64,000 bases of DNA from Saccharibacillus sp. JS10 (GCF_024436065.1 NZ_JANFNS010000002.1:124001-188000), one strand, 5' to 3'; positions 30,573 through 39,925 are shown, numbered from the stretch's first letter. The notes: generated from the letters alone by a model not told the origin. Program-made: numbers and translations.

Positions 30573-30876
30573 AAGTCCAATAAAAATGTTTACGATTCGG
30601 ATACATTTCGTTGGCGTTTTCGAAACAAGGGGTGTTTACAATACAGGTATAGCAAACGTCAGCATCTTAGGAAAAGATACAGTTTTGACGCTTTTGTTCA
30701 AAAGCATAGCAAGCCGTTTGGTTTGGGGTAAAATAAGAAAAGAGGTTGGTTGATATGAATGAATAAGGGAAAACTTGTCGAATTGTGCAACTTATTTTGG
30801 TTAACTGACGTCTAAAAGGATTAGTAGTCTTTTCTTTATCACCTATACAGCGCATGACGCATCAGGAGGAATCAAT
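30573..30876. other. Intergenic region, 304 bp
   Basis: Promoter and leader of the L,D-transpeptidase gene are expected here. GTTTACAATACAGG near 30637 and GGGGTAAAATAAG near 30725 are promoter-like, but no pair with correct spacing stands out. The leader does not contain the ydaO/yuaA blocks. A very short ATG frame at about 30754 is not supported. Confidence 0.4.
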
Positions 30877-31773
30877 ATGAAGCATTTAAAACAATGGATG
30901 ACGGTACTTACTTTGGTCGCTTTGGTTGTCGGAAGTTTTTCTTTTGCCGGAGCTGCGCAAGCTGCTGAAAGCACAGGGCAACTGATTATTATCAATAAAA
31001 AGACGAATCAACTCGCATTTTTCGATAACGGAAAGTTGAAAAAGACTTACTCGGTCGGAACAGGTCGTACGAATGATCTGACACCAGAAGGTAAATTCAA
31101 AATCGTAAACAAAATCAAAAACCGCCCGTATTACAAAGACAACATTCCAGGTGGCGATCCAAAAAACCCTTTAGGCGATCGTTGGCTCGGTCTTGAAGTC
31201 GGCAACACTTACGGTACGACTTATGCGATTCACGGCAATAACAAAGAAAGTTCGATCGGCAACTATGTAAGTTCGGGCTGCATTCGGATGCACAACAGCG
31301 AAATTCGCAGCTTGTTCGAGCAAGTCGACAAAGGGACATATGCGGTCATCACAAACTCAAGTCTGAGCTTCCAACAAATCGCGGCTAACAATGGCTACTC
31401 GGTAAGCGGCGATGGCGAATTTAAAGGCAACGTATTCGTAAACGGTAAGCTGCAAAAGATGGACGACAAAATCATGAACATCAATTCGACGTTGTATGTA
31501 CCGCTTCGCGAAGGGTTCGAAATGCTGAACGGTAACGTAAACTGGAATGCCAAAAACATGACAGTAACCGCGACGGTCGGCAATAAAACGATCGTTCATA
31601 CAGCAAAATCGAAAACAGCCAAAGTAAACGGCAAAACGGTGAATATGACAGCTTCACGTTTTGTTGGTAACAAATTGTATATCCCGCTGCGCGATGTATC
31701 GAAATTGTCGGGTTATACGGTGAAATGGTACGGGAAAGAAAATGTAGTGTCGTTGGTGGCGCCGAAGAAGTAA
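30877..31773 (+). CDS. L,D-transpeptidase (YkuD) with copper-amine-oxidase-N-like domain
   Basis: 298 residues, ATG 30877 after CAGGAGGAATCAAT. Signal peptide about 1-30 (SFSFAGAAQAAES). The YkuD domain (about 35-155) has the catalytic pattern AIHGNN followed by SSGCIRMHN, the Cys nucleophile and its His. From about 185 a copper-amine-oxidase N-terminal-like (stalk) domain contains VNGKLQKMDDKI, STLYVPLREGFEMLNG and NKLYIPLRDVSKLSG, a repeat usual in Paenibacillus surface proteins. It should crosslink peptidoglycan or attach ligands outside the membrane. Monocistronic; repeats and a terminator follow. Confidence 0.92.
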   Translation: MKHLKQWMTVLTLVALVVGSFSFAGAAQAAESTGQLIIINKKTNQLAFFDNGKLKKTYSVGTGRTNDLTPEGKFKIVNKIKNRPYYKDNIPGGDPKNPLGDRWLGLEVGNTYGTTYAIHGNNKESSIGNYVSSGCIRMHNSEIRSLFEQVDKGTYAVITNSSLSFQQIAANNGYSVSGDGEFKGNVFVNGKLQKMDDKIMNINSTLYVPLREGFEMLNGNVNWNAKNMTVTATVGNKTIVHTAKSKTAKVNGKTVNMTASRFVGNKLYIPLRDVSKLSGYTVKWYGKENVVSLVAPKK

Positions 31774-31775
31774 GG

Positions 31776-31840
31776 CGCTGCGGGGAATATTCGTTTCGGT
31801 CGCGTGTTGAACATTTCATTCCTTCGCTGAATATTCCCCT
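31776..31840. repeat. Intergenic palindromic repeat, copy A
   Basis: GGGGAATATTC (31782-31792) and GAATATTCCCC (31829-31839) are exact inverted arms. Between them lies TTTCGGTCGCGTGTTGAA (31794-31811), which occurs again, inverted, at 41374-41391. The flank GCTGCGGG is also shared with 41114-41121. Confidence 0.75.
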
Positions 31841-31870
31841 CCGCTAGTATTCTTCGTTGGGTATAGGGTC

Positions 31871-31912
31871 AAAAAAGTCCGTTTTCCACAATCGTGGGAA
31901 AGGGCTTTTTTT
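31871..31912 (+). terminator. Terminator after the L,D-transpeptidase gene
   Basis: AAAAAGTCCGTTTTCCAC pairs imperfectly with GTGGGAAAGGGCTTTTT across AATC, with T run. Confidence 0.8.
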
Positions 31913-32045
31913 GTTGTTTATGCAAATACTATTCATTAATGCCTGCTAAATATCGATAATAAAGTGTTATTCCTTTTTTTAAGAAAGGAACGATCCATAT
32001 AAAGATAAAAAGCACAAGGTGCAAAAAAACTTAGGGGGCTTACAG

Positions 32046-34151
32046 ATGTCATTTTTTCGCAACACGAAGCTCGCCGTAAAGCTGGGATTGCTGCTTGGAT
32101 TAGTACTCTTTTGCTCGATCGGTGCATTGATTGCTTTTAACACCAAAGCCGTCTACGACAAAAGTCTTCAGTATGGGGAATCGGTAGCGGGACAATCCGC
32201 GAACACAGCGACAAGCGAATTTATGACCGATATCAATCAAGTGACGAATACGCTGGAGAGTTTGAGTACGACATTGCTGGACGCTTCGAAAAATGGAACC
32301 ATGAGCCGCGAAGATATTGTTCGCCTTTTGGAAGAGTATTTAAAGAAAGACGAAAAGGTATTTGGTTTTTATACCGGATGGGAGCCTAATGCTTTTGACG
32401 GCAAAGATTCCGAACATGTAAGCAAAGATGCGTACGATGATACAACAGGACGGTTTGTCCCTTACGTTGTGCGAGACGGAAGCACATTCCATTTTGAACC
32501 GATGCCTACGTATGAAGGGGCTGGCGAAAGCAGTAAATATTATGAGGAACCGAAAGCGACCAAAGCGATTTATTGGTCGGAGCCAACGACGTACGAAGTT
32601 GCCGGCAAAGAAACGTTGCTCGTATCGATCGTCGTACCTCTGCTAGACGAAAGCAATAACTTTGTTGGCATTGTCGGAGCCGATTTTACGATTGACGGGT
32701 TCCAGCAAAAGATTGCTTCACTGAATCCCGATGAAGGTTATGCGATGCTGGTGACAAGTGAAGGGTATATCGCTGCGCACGGTTCTAACCCTGAACTGAC
32801 CAAAGCGGATGCTGAATTATCTGCCAGTGCTCAAGCTGTTATTCAGCGCATCAAAACGAATGAAACAAGGTTCTATGCTACAGTTGACGAGGGCAAGCCT
32901 GAATTGTTTATTTCTGAACCTGCCAAGCTGCAAGGCTCTGACGCTAACTGGCATCTCGTATCCGCATTACCGAAAAGCGTAATCCTTGAACCTTTTTACG
33001 ATAGCTTAAAAGGGTCGGTCATCATCGCGATCTTGGCGGTACTTTTGCTAGCAGGCGTAGTTGCTTACACGATTGCATCGATTGTGAAGCAATTGAATCG
33101 TGTCAATGTTGTCGCAGGGCAGCTTGCACAAGGCGATCTGACACAAGAACTGCCTGTAAAATCGAAAGATGAATTTGGAGTTATGGCTGTGCATATGAAT
33201 GAGATGATGAACACTTTGCGCCATACCATTTCGGTCATATCGGAACATGCTTTATCGGTCGGCTCGACTTCCCAGCAGTTAACCGCAGGAGCGGAAGAAA
33301 CGAGTAAAGCCGCCGAACAAATGGCACTTACCGGAATCGAAGTCGCAAACAAAGCAGAAAAGCAGGTTGAGGAGTTAGTTCATTCTTCTCGTTCGATGAA
33401 CGAAATTTCTACAGGCATCGGACGGATCGCGGAAGCAGCTTCCGAAGTCAGCAGTGCTTCTAAATCCGTGACGGAGCGAACTTCGTATGGATCCGAAAAA
33501 ATGCAATCGGCGATCCATATGGTAGAGCGTGCCAATACATCGGTTCAATCTTCGATGACTGCGCTAGAACAATTTAAAAAGCGTTCCGAAGAAATTGGCC
33601 GCATCACGGGTATGATTACCAATGTAAGCCGTCAAACGAACTTGCTTGCGCTTAATGCTTCTATCGAAGCTTCGAGAGCAGGGGAGCATGGACGCGGATT
33701 TGGCGTTGTCGCTTCGGAGATTCGCAATTTGGCTGAGCAATCCAGGCAGTCGGCTGAAGATATTGCGGAGTTGATTCAAGCGGTTCAACAAGAAGTTTCG
33801 GCGATCGTTGAGAATATGGAAAAAGGAAGTACCGAGGTAAATCATATTGCCGAGGTGATGGACGAAAGCGGACAGCTATTCTCCTCTATCTCTTCCCAGA
33901 TTGCAGACGTCAATCAACAAATCGAAGAAGTCTCTGCAATCGCCAAACAGATGTCGAATGAGTCCAATCAAGTCGATTCTTCACTGGAACAACTTAAGGC
34001 AATTGGTCTTGAAACGGCAACGAATGCCAATGAGGTCGCTTCATCCTCCGAGAAACAACTCGCTTCGATGGAAGAAATCTCAGCTGCATCGACTTCTTTG
34101 GCTAATCTCACACAGGAACTGCTAGAGTTGATTCAGCGTTTTAGAACTTAA
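32046..34151 (+). CDS. Methyl-accepting chemotaxis protein with dCache sensor
   Basis: 701 residues from ATG 32046 with TAGGGGG upstream. First membrane segment about 11-33, extracytoplasmic dCache-type sensor about 40-315 (FGFYTGWEPNAFDGK and the second-lobe SEGYIAAHGSNPEL), second segment about 322-345, HAMP about 346-398, then the long coiled-coil signalling domain with the conserved tip RQTNLLALNASIEASRAGE near residue 528. FGFYTGWEPNAFDG resembles dCache receptors that bind amino acids or amines. The C-terminus has no CheR-tether pentapeptide. Ligand unknown. Monocistronic. Confidence 0.94.
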   Translation: MSFFRNTKLAVKLGLLLGLVLFCSIGALIAFNTKAVYDKSLQYGESVAGQSANTATSEFMTDINQVTNTLESLSTTLLDASKNGTMSREDIVRLLEEYLKKDEKVFGFYTGWEPNAFDGKDSEHVSKDAYDDTTGRFVPYVVRDGSTFHFEPMPTYEGAGESSKYYEEPKATKAIYWSEPTTYEVAGKETLLVSIVVPLLDESNNFVGIVGADFTIDGFQQKIASLNPDEGYAMLVTSEGYIAAHGSNPELTKADAELSASAQAVIQRIKTNETRFYATVDEGKPELFISEPAKLQGSDANWHLVSALPKSVILEPFYDSLKGSVIIAILAVLLLAGVVAYTIASIVKQLNRVNVVAGQLAQGDLTQELPVKSKDEFGVMAVHMNEMMNTLRHTISVISEHALSVGSTSQQLTAGAEETSKAAEQMALTGIEVANKAEKQVEELVHSSRSMNEISTGIGRIAEAASEVSSASKSVTERTSYGSEKMQSAIHMVERANTSVQSSMTALEQFKKRSEEIGRITGMITNVSRQTNLLALNASIEASRAGEHGRGFGVVASEIRNLAEQSRQSAEDIAELIQAVQQEVSAIVENMEKGSTEVNHIAEVMDESGQLFSSISSQIADVNQQIEEVSAIAKQMSNESNQVDSSLEQLKAIGLETATNANEVASSSEKQLASMEEISAASTSLANLTQELLELIQRFRT

Positions 34152-34202
34152 GGCTGACAGGAATATAAATCTTTTGACTATGTACTTTTTGATATCGAAC
34201 TT

Positions 34203-34243
34203 AAGGCTGGGCTGCGAATATGCAGTTCCAGCCTTTTCTTTTT
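34203..34243 (+). terminator. Terminator after the chemoreceptor gene
   Basis: AAGGCTGGGCTGC pairs with GCAGTTCCAGCCTT, followed by TTCTTTTT. Confidence 0.85.
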
Positions 34244-34349
34244 ACAGCTTTTAATTTTGCTGGCTTCCATCTAGCAATTGACGCGTATATGCGTTACCGT
34301 AGAAGAATAGATCGATAGGGAAGTACGGGTTGTGGAAAGGGGAAAAAGA

Positions 34350-35105
34350 ATGGAACATATCGTAGAAATTCAAGGAGTCCGCATAGGCGAAGGAACACCG
34401 AAAATTTGCGTATCGCTGACCGGCTCAACTCAAGCAGAATTGAACGCGGAAGCGAAAAGTTTAGTCGATATCGAATTGGATATAGCCGAGTGGCGCGTCG
34501 ACTTTTTTGACGAAGTAGAGCAGGTTGAATCTGTACTTGCTCAGCTTAAGGAGCTGCGGGAATTGCTTGGTGAGATTCCGCTTGTTTTTACATTCCGCAG
34601 CGCGCGTGAAGGTGGACAACGTGAGTTGCCGCAAGACTTGTATATTCAGTTGAATATGGCTGTAGCGGCTTCGGGGCATGCGGATCTGATCGATATCGAA
34701 CTGATGATCGGAGATGATGTCGTACGTGAGCTTGCGGCCGAGATTCATCGTCTTGGCGCATCTACCATCATATCGAATCATGATTTTCACGAAACGCCTG
34801 CGCGAGAAGAATTGGTATCGCGTTTGCGCCGCGCACATGAATTGGGCGCGGATTTGCCGAAGATCGCCGTGATGCCTCAGCATCCGGGCGATGTACTGGC
34901 TTTGCTCGCTGCAACGTACGAAGTGAGTTCGCAGCTTCAAGCGCCGATCATTACGATGTCGATGGGCAAGATGGGCGCCGTTAGCCGAATCGCCGGAGAA
35001 GCGTTCGGGTCTGCGGTAACTTTCGGCGCCGCGAAAAAGGCGTCTGCACCAGGGCAGATTGCGGTATCGGAACTGCGTAGCATGTTGAATACACTGCATG
35101 ATTGA
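34350..35105 (+). CDS. aroD: Type I 3-dehydroquinate dehydratase
   Basis: 251 residues from ATG 34350 with GGAAAGGGG seven bases upstream; GTG 34332 begins just before that site and is rejected. Motifs: IELDIAEWRVDFF, the catalytic His in IISNHDFHET, Schiff-base Lys171 in LPKIAVMPQH, and the substrate-closing MSMGKMGAVSRI and APGQIAV. It dehydrates 3-dehydroquinate to 3-dehydroshikimate in the shikimate pathway or acts in quinate use. No other aro gene is adjacent. Confidence 0.94.
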   Translation: MEHIVEIQGVRIGEGTPKICVSLTGSTQAELNAEAKSLVDIELDIAEWRVDFFDEVEQVESVLAQLKELRELLGEIPLVFTFRSAREGGQRELPQDLYIQLNMAVAASGHADLIDIELMIGDDVVRELAAEIHRLGASTIISNHDFHETPAREELVSRLRRAHELGADLPKIAVMPQHPGDVLALLAATYEVSSQLQAPIITMSMGKMGAVSRIAGEAFGSAVTFGAAKKASAPGQIAVSELRSMLNTLHD

Positions 35106-35153
35106 TGGTCTGAGAGTCTCGCAATTGAAATAAAAATCATATGTATAGATAGT

Positions 35154-35191
35154 AAAAAGCTGCGAACCGATAATGCGTTCGCAGCTTTTTT
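35154..35191. terminator. Terminator after aroD (works on both strands)
   Basis: Exact arms AAAAAGCTGCGAAC and GTTCGCAGCTTTTT with a 9-base loop and T run; the convergent recombinase-like gene ends 54 bases later. Confidence 0.92.
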
Positions 35192-35244
35192 ACATGATTA
35201 CATAAGAGTAGCCGAAATCGATCTTCAAGTTTTGTACGATTCAT

Positions 35245-35787
35245 TTACGAACCTAAATATCGATACAAGGTCGTTTTGCTAATCCCTGTTTTTTCGCGTA
35301 TTTCAGCGATGCTAAATTCTTTACTTTCATACATTTGTATAGCTTTCATCACATTAGCATCCAATTTACGCGGGCGACCTAGCTTTGTGCCTTTTTCTTT
35401 GGCTTCGTCCATGCCTTTTTTGGTCTGTTCGCTTGTTAAATCAGCTTGCAAATCGAGCAGAGCTTTGACGTGTTCCAAAAAGTGATACCCTGAGCCGTCT
35501 TGAGTATTTATATTTTCGTTTAACGAATAAAGGTTAACTTTTTTTTGCTCAAGCTTTTTTAACAGATCGGCAAGATGTTTCATCGAATCGGCTAAAGAAA
35601 ATAAACGAGTGACTACAAGTATATCGCCAGCTTCAACAGTATTCATCAGTTTATCGAATTGGATTCTCTGTTTGGCGGAAGAGTGTTCTTCTTTCAGAAT
35701 CCGATCGCAAGATTTGCGTTTTAAAAGTTGGTTCTGATTTTCGCAGTTTGGGTCGTCTTGAGAAGGTCGCATGTAACCAATAATCAT
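35245..35787 (-). CDS. Serine-recombinase relative lacking catalytic arginines
   Basis: 180 residues. It has the resolvase/invertase fold order: IIGYMRPSQDD (Arg7, Ser9 as in YxRxS), then the region DILVVTRLFSLADSMKHL, a long helix, and a C-terminal GRPRK hinge with an HTH (SIAEIREKTGISKTTLYRYL). In active enzymes the central block reads LDRLGRS; here it is LFSLADS, so the usual Asp and both Arg are gone. The helix-E ER motif is also changed (LQADLTSEQT). The nucleophile position is kept but catalysis is doubtful; DNA binding should be intact. The C-terminal part resembles Staphylococcus Bin3. It may serve as a regulator. Divergent from the SulP gene. Confidence 0.8.
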   Translation of the reverse strand: MIIGYMRPSQDDPNCENQNQLLKRKSCDRILKEEHSSAKQRIQFDKLMNTVEAGDILVVTRLFSLADSMKHLADLLKKLEQKKVNLYSLNENINTQDGSGYHFLEHVKALLDLQADLTSEQTKKGMDEAKEKGTKLGRPRKLDANVMKAIQMYESKEFSIAEIREKTGISKTTLYRYLGS

Positions 35788-35819
35788 CTTAAAACTCCTA
35801 ACTTCGTGTAGATAAAAAA

Positions 35820-35862
35820 ATTATACCACATGTTTAGTTCCAAAATGGTTCCTTTTTGGTTC
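35820..35862 (-). promoter_or_regulatory. Promoter with three 11-bp-spaced GAAC repeats
   Basis: On the minus strand an extended -10 TGGTATAAT (35828-35820) lies behind three GAAC cores at 35862-35859, 35851-35848 and 35840-35837, exactly 11 bases apart (GAACCAAAAAG, GAACCATTTTG, GAACTAAACAT). One-turn spacing puts them on one DNA face. They lie 8 to 40 bases before the -10 and could be the operator of the HTH-bearing recombinase relative. Confidence 0.5.
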
Positions 35863-35945
35863 GAAAAGTGATAAGATCGGATTATTCGAATGACTTACAC
35901 TCAAAATGAACCGGTCACATATCAAATAAAGGAGTAGATAGACAT

Positions 35946-37409
35946 ATGGTAGAACAGATTAAAAAAGATTGGTTTTCTAATATTCGTGGTGATGTATTAG
36001 CTGGAATCGTAGTGGCTTTGGCTTTGATTCCCGAAGCTATTGCTTTTTCAATCATTGCGGGGGTAGATCCTATGGTAGGTTTGTATGCGTCATTTTGTAT
36101 CGCGGTCATTTTGGCGTTTATCGGTGGAAGACCGGGTATGATTTCGGCAGCGACCGGAGCGATGGCATTGTTGATGGTTCCTTTGGTTAAAGATCACGGT
36201 GTGCAATATCTATTGGCAGCGACTATTTTGACCGGTGTTATCCAATTGCTTTTTGGTATAGCTAAGGTCGGTAAATTAATGAAATTCATACCGAGAGCCG
36301 TGATGATCGGTTTCGTCAATGCTTTGGCTATTTTGATTTTTATGGCACAAGTTCCTCACTTCTTGGGTAGTTCGGTTTTGACTTATATTTTTGTTGCCGT
36401 CACTTTATTGATTGTGTATATGTTACCGCGATTTTTTAAAGTGATTCCAGCTCCTTTGATTGCAATTGTCGTTCTTACCGCTGCCGCGATTTTTGGGAGT
36501 TTGAATTTAAAAACAGTTGGAGATTTAGGGATCATCACGCAATCGCTACCTCAGTTTTTGATTCCGGATATTCCATTGACTTGGGAAACGTTGAAAATTA
36601 TTTTTCCGTATTCGATCTCATTGGCAATCGTCGGCTTGGTGGAATCTTTGTTAACAGCTTCGATCGTCGATGACATGACCGGTACGGACAGCGAAAAAAA
36701 CAAAGAAGCTCGCGGACAAGGCATTGCCAACATGGTTACCGGCTTTTTCGGGGGTATGGCAGGTTGCGCGATGATTGGGCAATCCGTAATCAATATCAAA
36801 TCAGGCGGGCGGGGTCGGTTGTCTACGCTAGTTGCCGGAGTGTTCCTGATGTTTCTCATTTTGGTGCTTGGCAATATTGTCGTTCAAATCCCGATGTCCG
36901 TTCTTGCCGGGATCATGATTATGGTAGCGATCGGAACTTTTGAATGGTCTTCGTTTTCCTATTTGCGAAAAGCGCCTAAAAGCGATGCGTTGGTCATGAT
37001 TGTTACCGTTGTGATCGTCGTAATGACTGATAATCTGGCGATCGGCGTTATCGGCGGTGTTATACTCAGTATGATATTTTTTGCCACTCGACTTTCTAAA
37101 GTAAGCGTCCAACGTATTTCTACGCAAACAAATATCACTTTCGAAGTGAGCGGGCAACTGTTTTTCGCATCGGCCGAAAGTTTTGTGCAAGCTTTTGCGT
37201 TTGACGTATCGGATGCCGATATTGTGATTGATTTTTCGAACGCGCATATTTGGGACGATTCAGCGGTAGGCGCAGTCGACAAAGTTGTATTGAAATATCG
37301 TCAAAAGCTTAACCGAGTTGCGATCATAGGGCTAAATACCTCCAGCGAAAAATTGATTCATCGGCTAGCGGTATGCCATGATCCGAACGCGTCGCTCAAA
37401 TTACATTGA
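35946..37409 (+). CDS. SulP-family anion transporter with STAS domain
   Basis: 487 residues, ATG 35946 after AAAGGAG. The membrane part (about 1-390) shows the SulP opening [30 protein letters not shown] and the helix [15 protein letters not shown]; it should have 12-14 helices. The STAS domain (about 400-487) ends in [20 protein letters not shown], the site of the SpoIIAA-like serine. SulP proteins move sulfate, bicarbonate or other anions, driven by H+ or Na+. It is divergent from the recombinase relative, with an operator-like region between. Ion specificity is not evident. Confidence 0.92.
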   Translation: MVEQIKKDWFSNIRGDVLAGIVVALALIPEAIAFSIIAGVDPMVGLYASFCIAVILAFIGGRPGMISAATGAMALLMVPLVKDHGVQYLLAATILTGVIQLLFGIAKVGKLMKFIPRAVMIGFVNALAILIFMAQVPHFLGSSVLTYIFVAVTLLIVYMLPRFFKVIPAPLIAIVVLTAAAIFGSLNLKTVGDLGIITQSLPQFLIPDIPLTWETLKIIFPYSISLAIVGLVESLLTASIVDDMTGTDSEKNKEARGQGIANMVTGFFGGMAGCAMIGQSVINIKSGGRGRLSTLVAGVFLMFLILVLGNIVVQIPMSVLAGIMIMVAIGTFEWSSFSYLRKAPKSDALVMIVTVVIVVMTDNLAIGVIGGVILSMIFFATRLSKVSVQRISTQTNITFEVSGQLFFASAESFVQAFAFDVSDADIVIDFSNAHIWDDSAVGAVDKVVLKYRQKLNRVAIIGLNTSSEKLIHRLAVCHDPNASLKLH

Positions 37410-37452
37410 AGCGTTACTTATAGAACTGAAATCAATAGATGCAGGATATCAA

Positions 37453-37497
37453 AAAACGACCTCCGAATCCACATGAATATGGAATCAGAGGTCGTTT
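37453..37497. terminator. Bidirectional terminator between sulP and the DUF4127 gene
   Basis: AAAACGACCTCCGAATCCA pairs with TGGAATCAGAGGTCGTTTT (two mismatches), 7-base loop, A and T runs on either side. Confidence 0.92.
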
Positions 37498-37524
37498 TGT
37501 ATATGGCGTTATGCAGTAACTCGG

Positions 37525-39306
37525 TTATTCGCAGTCGCCTTGAGCCGCTCTTTTTAGATCAATCTTCGGATTCAGCGTGATCTCGAACGCCCGCCACCAG
37601 ATAAAGCCCGGATCGTTTAGCGGAAGCGAAGCGCTGTCGTATTTCGCGAAGCGCCAGTCGTTAGAGTTCGGCGCTGCCTCGCCTTGCGGAACGCCAAAGC
37701 GGCGAACCACGCAAGTCGGAGCAGAGGTACCGATTCCGAATGCGGGCATAGCCGCGAGTTCGGCTGTGCGTGTCTGCATGTTGGTACGCAGCAGTTGCGT
37801 CAAATCATCGTAATCTTGCGGCGTATTGAAGATTTTCATGTTTTGATCGGCGGTCACATTCGTATACGGCGTGCGAGCACGAGATTCGGTGCGAATATTC
37901 GCGATCTCGATCGTTTTATACGAATAGTCTTTCAAGAAACGTTTGAACAACAGCGAGCCGTGCGCATCCAGCGCGATGCCGAGCGGTCGTTCCTGCGTTT
38001 CTTTTTTGAGGAAAAAGAAGCGGGACAATGCCATGCCAAGTCCCATTCCGATCTTGTTCCCCGCTGTATTCCAAGCGCTATACCCGAACAGACTGCCTGT
38101 TGCTGGCGAATTGAGAAGTTCCGGCGTCGTGACCAAGCCTGCCGAGCCATTGCGCGTGAAATCGACGACAATCGTTGGCATTTTAGCCTCGCGGTTAGCT
38201 TCCAGATACGCAATCGCGGCACCGATCTGATCTTCGCTCGTAAGCGCCAGCAATTCTAGTTCATAATTCGGATTGTTGATCGAACGGCCGTCTCCGGTAA
38301 ACGTTGCGCCGACAATCTCGATATGGCGCAAAATATTCGTATGCACATCCATGTATTCGTACGTGTTCACAATTTCCGAACCGTCGCGGCCGAAATAGCG
38401 CACCGCTACAACCGGCTTGACCGGTTGAGTTGGAGCTTCGGTATGCAATTTCCCTGCCATACGAGCCATAAGCGAATGACCAAGACCGTCTGCATCCGGC
38501 AAAATGATCGCACGTTCTGGATTTTGCCCGCCGTTTCCGCTGAGCCATTCGTCGATATGATTTTCGATCCAATGAATTTCATTGGCTTGTACGCCTTGCG
38601 TCGAAGCATCGTCTACACCAAAAGCGACAAAATCAACGCCGGCATCGCGCACCAAAGCTTCCAGTACATAACGGTTGGTTTTGAATTTATGTTTGCGAGC
38701 ATTGTAATAGTCTTCTTTGGAAAAATGAATCGTATCTTCGTAAGGCGTACCGTCTGGCTGTAGATCGTAACCGCTCAGCACATCGTCGAATTCGCTTTGA
38801 GCTAGACGAGGCTTCATCATGAGCGCGCGAGATTCATTGTAGGCTTCGATACTGAGACTTTCCGCCATCGTAGTCGTTGCAAGACGCATAACGGTATCTA
38901 GCAAAAAGACTGGTTTATTCGGATACTCCGTCTTCAATTGAGCGATGGTATCAAGCAACGTGGTTGTGGTTGGGTCGTAGGTTGGATAATCGCCGCCGCC
39001 ATCTTGGCGCAATCTGCGACTGCCGATTAGACCGCCGTAAGCGAGCATATCGATCGACAAAATAAAACCGTCTGCTTCCGCGGCATGATCCTGTACAAAT
39101 TGCCCGGCAGCGGAGGTATCGCCATACACGGCACCGCTTGTACCCACGACTTCGGTTCCTTCAATTTCTCCGGTGTCATCCATACGGTTTCGAATCACAG
39201 ACGCATCCGGCGTCAACACTTCCAAGCCTGCCGCGTGTCCTTGCACAATCACATCATCCAGATTAGCTGGACGATCATCTAACGGAATATATACGATTTT
39301 TTTCAT
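37525..39306 (-). CDS. DUF4127 protein
   Basis: 593 residues from ATG 39306, behind GAAGGAGTGTTTCTG; the longer frame to 39363 lacks a ribosome site. The N-terminus KKIVYIPLDDRPANLD is the DUF4127 signature (YxPLDDRPxN). Other conserved blocks are LSIDMLAYGGLIGSRR, PVFLLDTVMRLATT, FVAFGVDDASTQG, ILPDADGLGHSLMAR, and RVEYFGRDGSEI-like VAVRYFGRDGSE. No signal peptide. DUF4127 proteins are often encoded with sugar or amino-sugar genes in Paenibacillus, but their activity is unknown. Monocistronic. Confidence 0.9.
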   Translation of the reverse strand: MKKIVYIPLDDRPANLDDVIVQGHAAGLEVLTPDASVIRNRMDDTGEIEGTEVVGTSGAVYGDTSAAGQFVQDHAAEADGFILSIDMLAYGGLIGSRRLRQDGGGDYPTYDPTTTTLLDTIAQLKTEYPNKPVFLLDTVMRLATTTMAESLSIEAYNESRALMMKPRLAQSEFDDVLSGYDLQPDGTPYEDTIHFSKEDYYNARKHKFKTNRYVLEALVRDAGVDFVAFGVDDASTQGVQANEIHWIENHIDEWLSGNGGQNPERAIILPDADGLGHSLMARMAGKLHTEAPTQPVKPVVAVRYFGRDGSEIVNTYEYMDVHTNILRHIEIVGATFTGDGRSINNPNYELELLALTSEDQIGAAIAYLEANREAKMPTIVVDFTRNGSAGLVTTPELLNSPATGSLFGYSAWNTAGNKIGMGLGMALSRFFFLKKETQERPLGIALDAHGSLLFKRFLKDYSYKTIEIANIRTESRARTPYTNVTADQNMKIFNTPQDYDDLTQLLRTNMQTRTAELAAMPAFGIGTSAPTCVVRRFGVPQGEAAPNSNDWRFAKYDSASLPLNDPGFIWWRAFEITLNPKIDLKRAAQGDCE

Positions 39307-39534
39307 CAGAAACACTCCTTCGATTTTTGATTTGACGGTTCTTGCTACGGATCGATTGAGCAATTTGTCCGCCTTTACTCAATAAGGAGAAAATTCGGAA
39401 CCTTTTACAACCGCTCACCCAAATAAATTTTTCTTCTCCAACCCCTCTACACGATGTACGCGAGATCACTTGTAGGGTTGTGCCTTTTTCGAAAATGGTT
39501 CTATCCAAATAGCAAAGGTTATAGTATGTTAATA

Positions 39535-39548
39535 AGAACAAGTGTTCT
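39535..39548. promoter_or_regulatory. LexA (SOS)-box-like sequence
   Basis: AGAACAAGTGTTCT. The Bacillus LexA consensus is CGAACRNRYGTTYC; the core GAAC-AAGT-GTTC agrees at every core base and the outermost base differs. It lies 10 bases after a -10-like TATAGT and 39 bases before the first gene of the sigma-like pair. Confidence 0.5.
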
Positions 39549-39586
39549 ATTTTTGGTTGGCTAAAAGTTAATAGGAGGAGAAAAAT

Positions 39587-39925
39587 ATGCAAAATGAAAC
39601 GATTGATCAATATCGACAAGAACTTCAACGTATCGCATGGCGAGCGTCTTATCAGGAGCGGAGACGCTATCGAAATGAAAAGATCGGTTTTGACGAGGCT
39701 ATGCAGATTCAAGCAAATCTATCTTTTTACGAACCTATAAGATCTGATTTGAACGAGTATATTGAAATGATCCCTTTTGACAAAGGTAAGCAAGTAATCG
39801 AATCTTTATTTGCAAAAGGAAGTACGGAAGCGGAAATCGCGAAAAGTATGAAAATCAGTCAACAGGGGGTGAGCAAATGGAAACGGAAATCTCTGCAACA
39901 TCTACGCCAAACGATGAATTCGTAA
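39587..39925 (+). CDS. Sigma region-4-like HTH protein (SigO-like part of a split sigma)
   Basis: 112 residues, ATG 39587 after AGGAGGAG. An N-terminal basic helix (RASYQERRRYRNEKIGF) precedes a C-terminal helix-turn-helix resembling sigma-70 region 4: VIESLFAKGSTEAEIAKSMKISQQGVSKWKRKSLQHLR. It overlaps the next gene by 49 bases in another frame, so the two are coupled. B. subtilis SigO (region 4-like) and RsoA (region 2-like) act as a two-piece sigma factor, and Tn916-type elements carry a similar split pair. No anti-sigma gene like yvrL is visible nearby. Confidence 0.72.
   Translation: MQNETIDQYRQELQRIAWRASYQERRRYRNEKIGFDEAMQIQANLSFYEPIRSDLNEYIEMIPFDKGKQVIESLFAKGSTEAEIAKSMKISQQGVSKWKRKSLQHLRQTMNS

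Noticed and set aside
30573-30876. Second c-di-AMP riboswitch before the L,D-transpeptidase
   Set aside because: None of the blocks GGGGGAACC, GGGTGAA, CCGAACCC or AGCTAAC occur in the leader.
39400-39485. CAACCC/GGGTTG partial hairpin near 39440-39480
   Set aside because: Arms are short and broken and no gene ends nearby in the right orientation; no firm function could be given.
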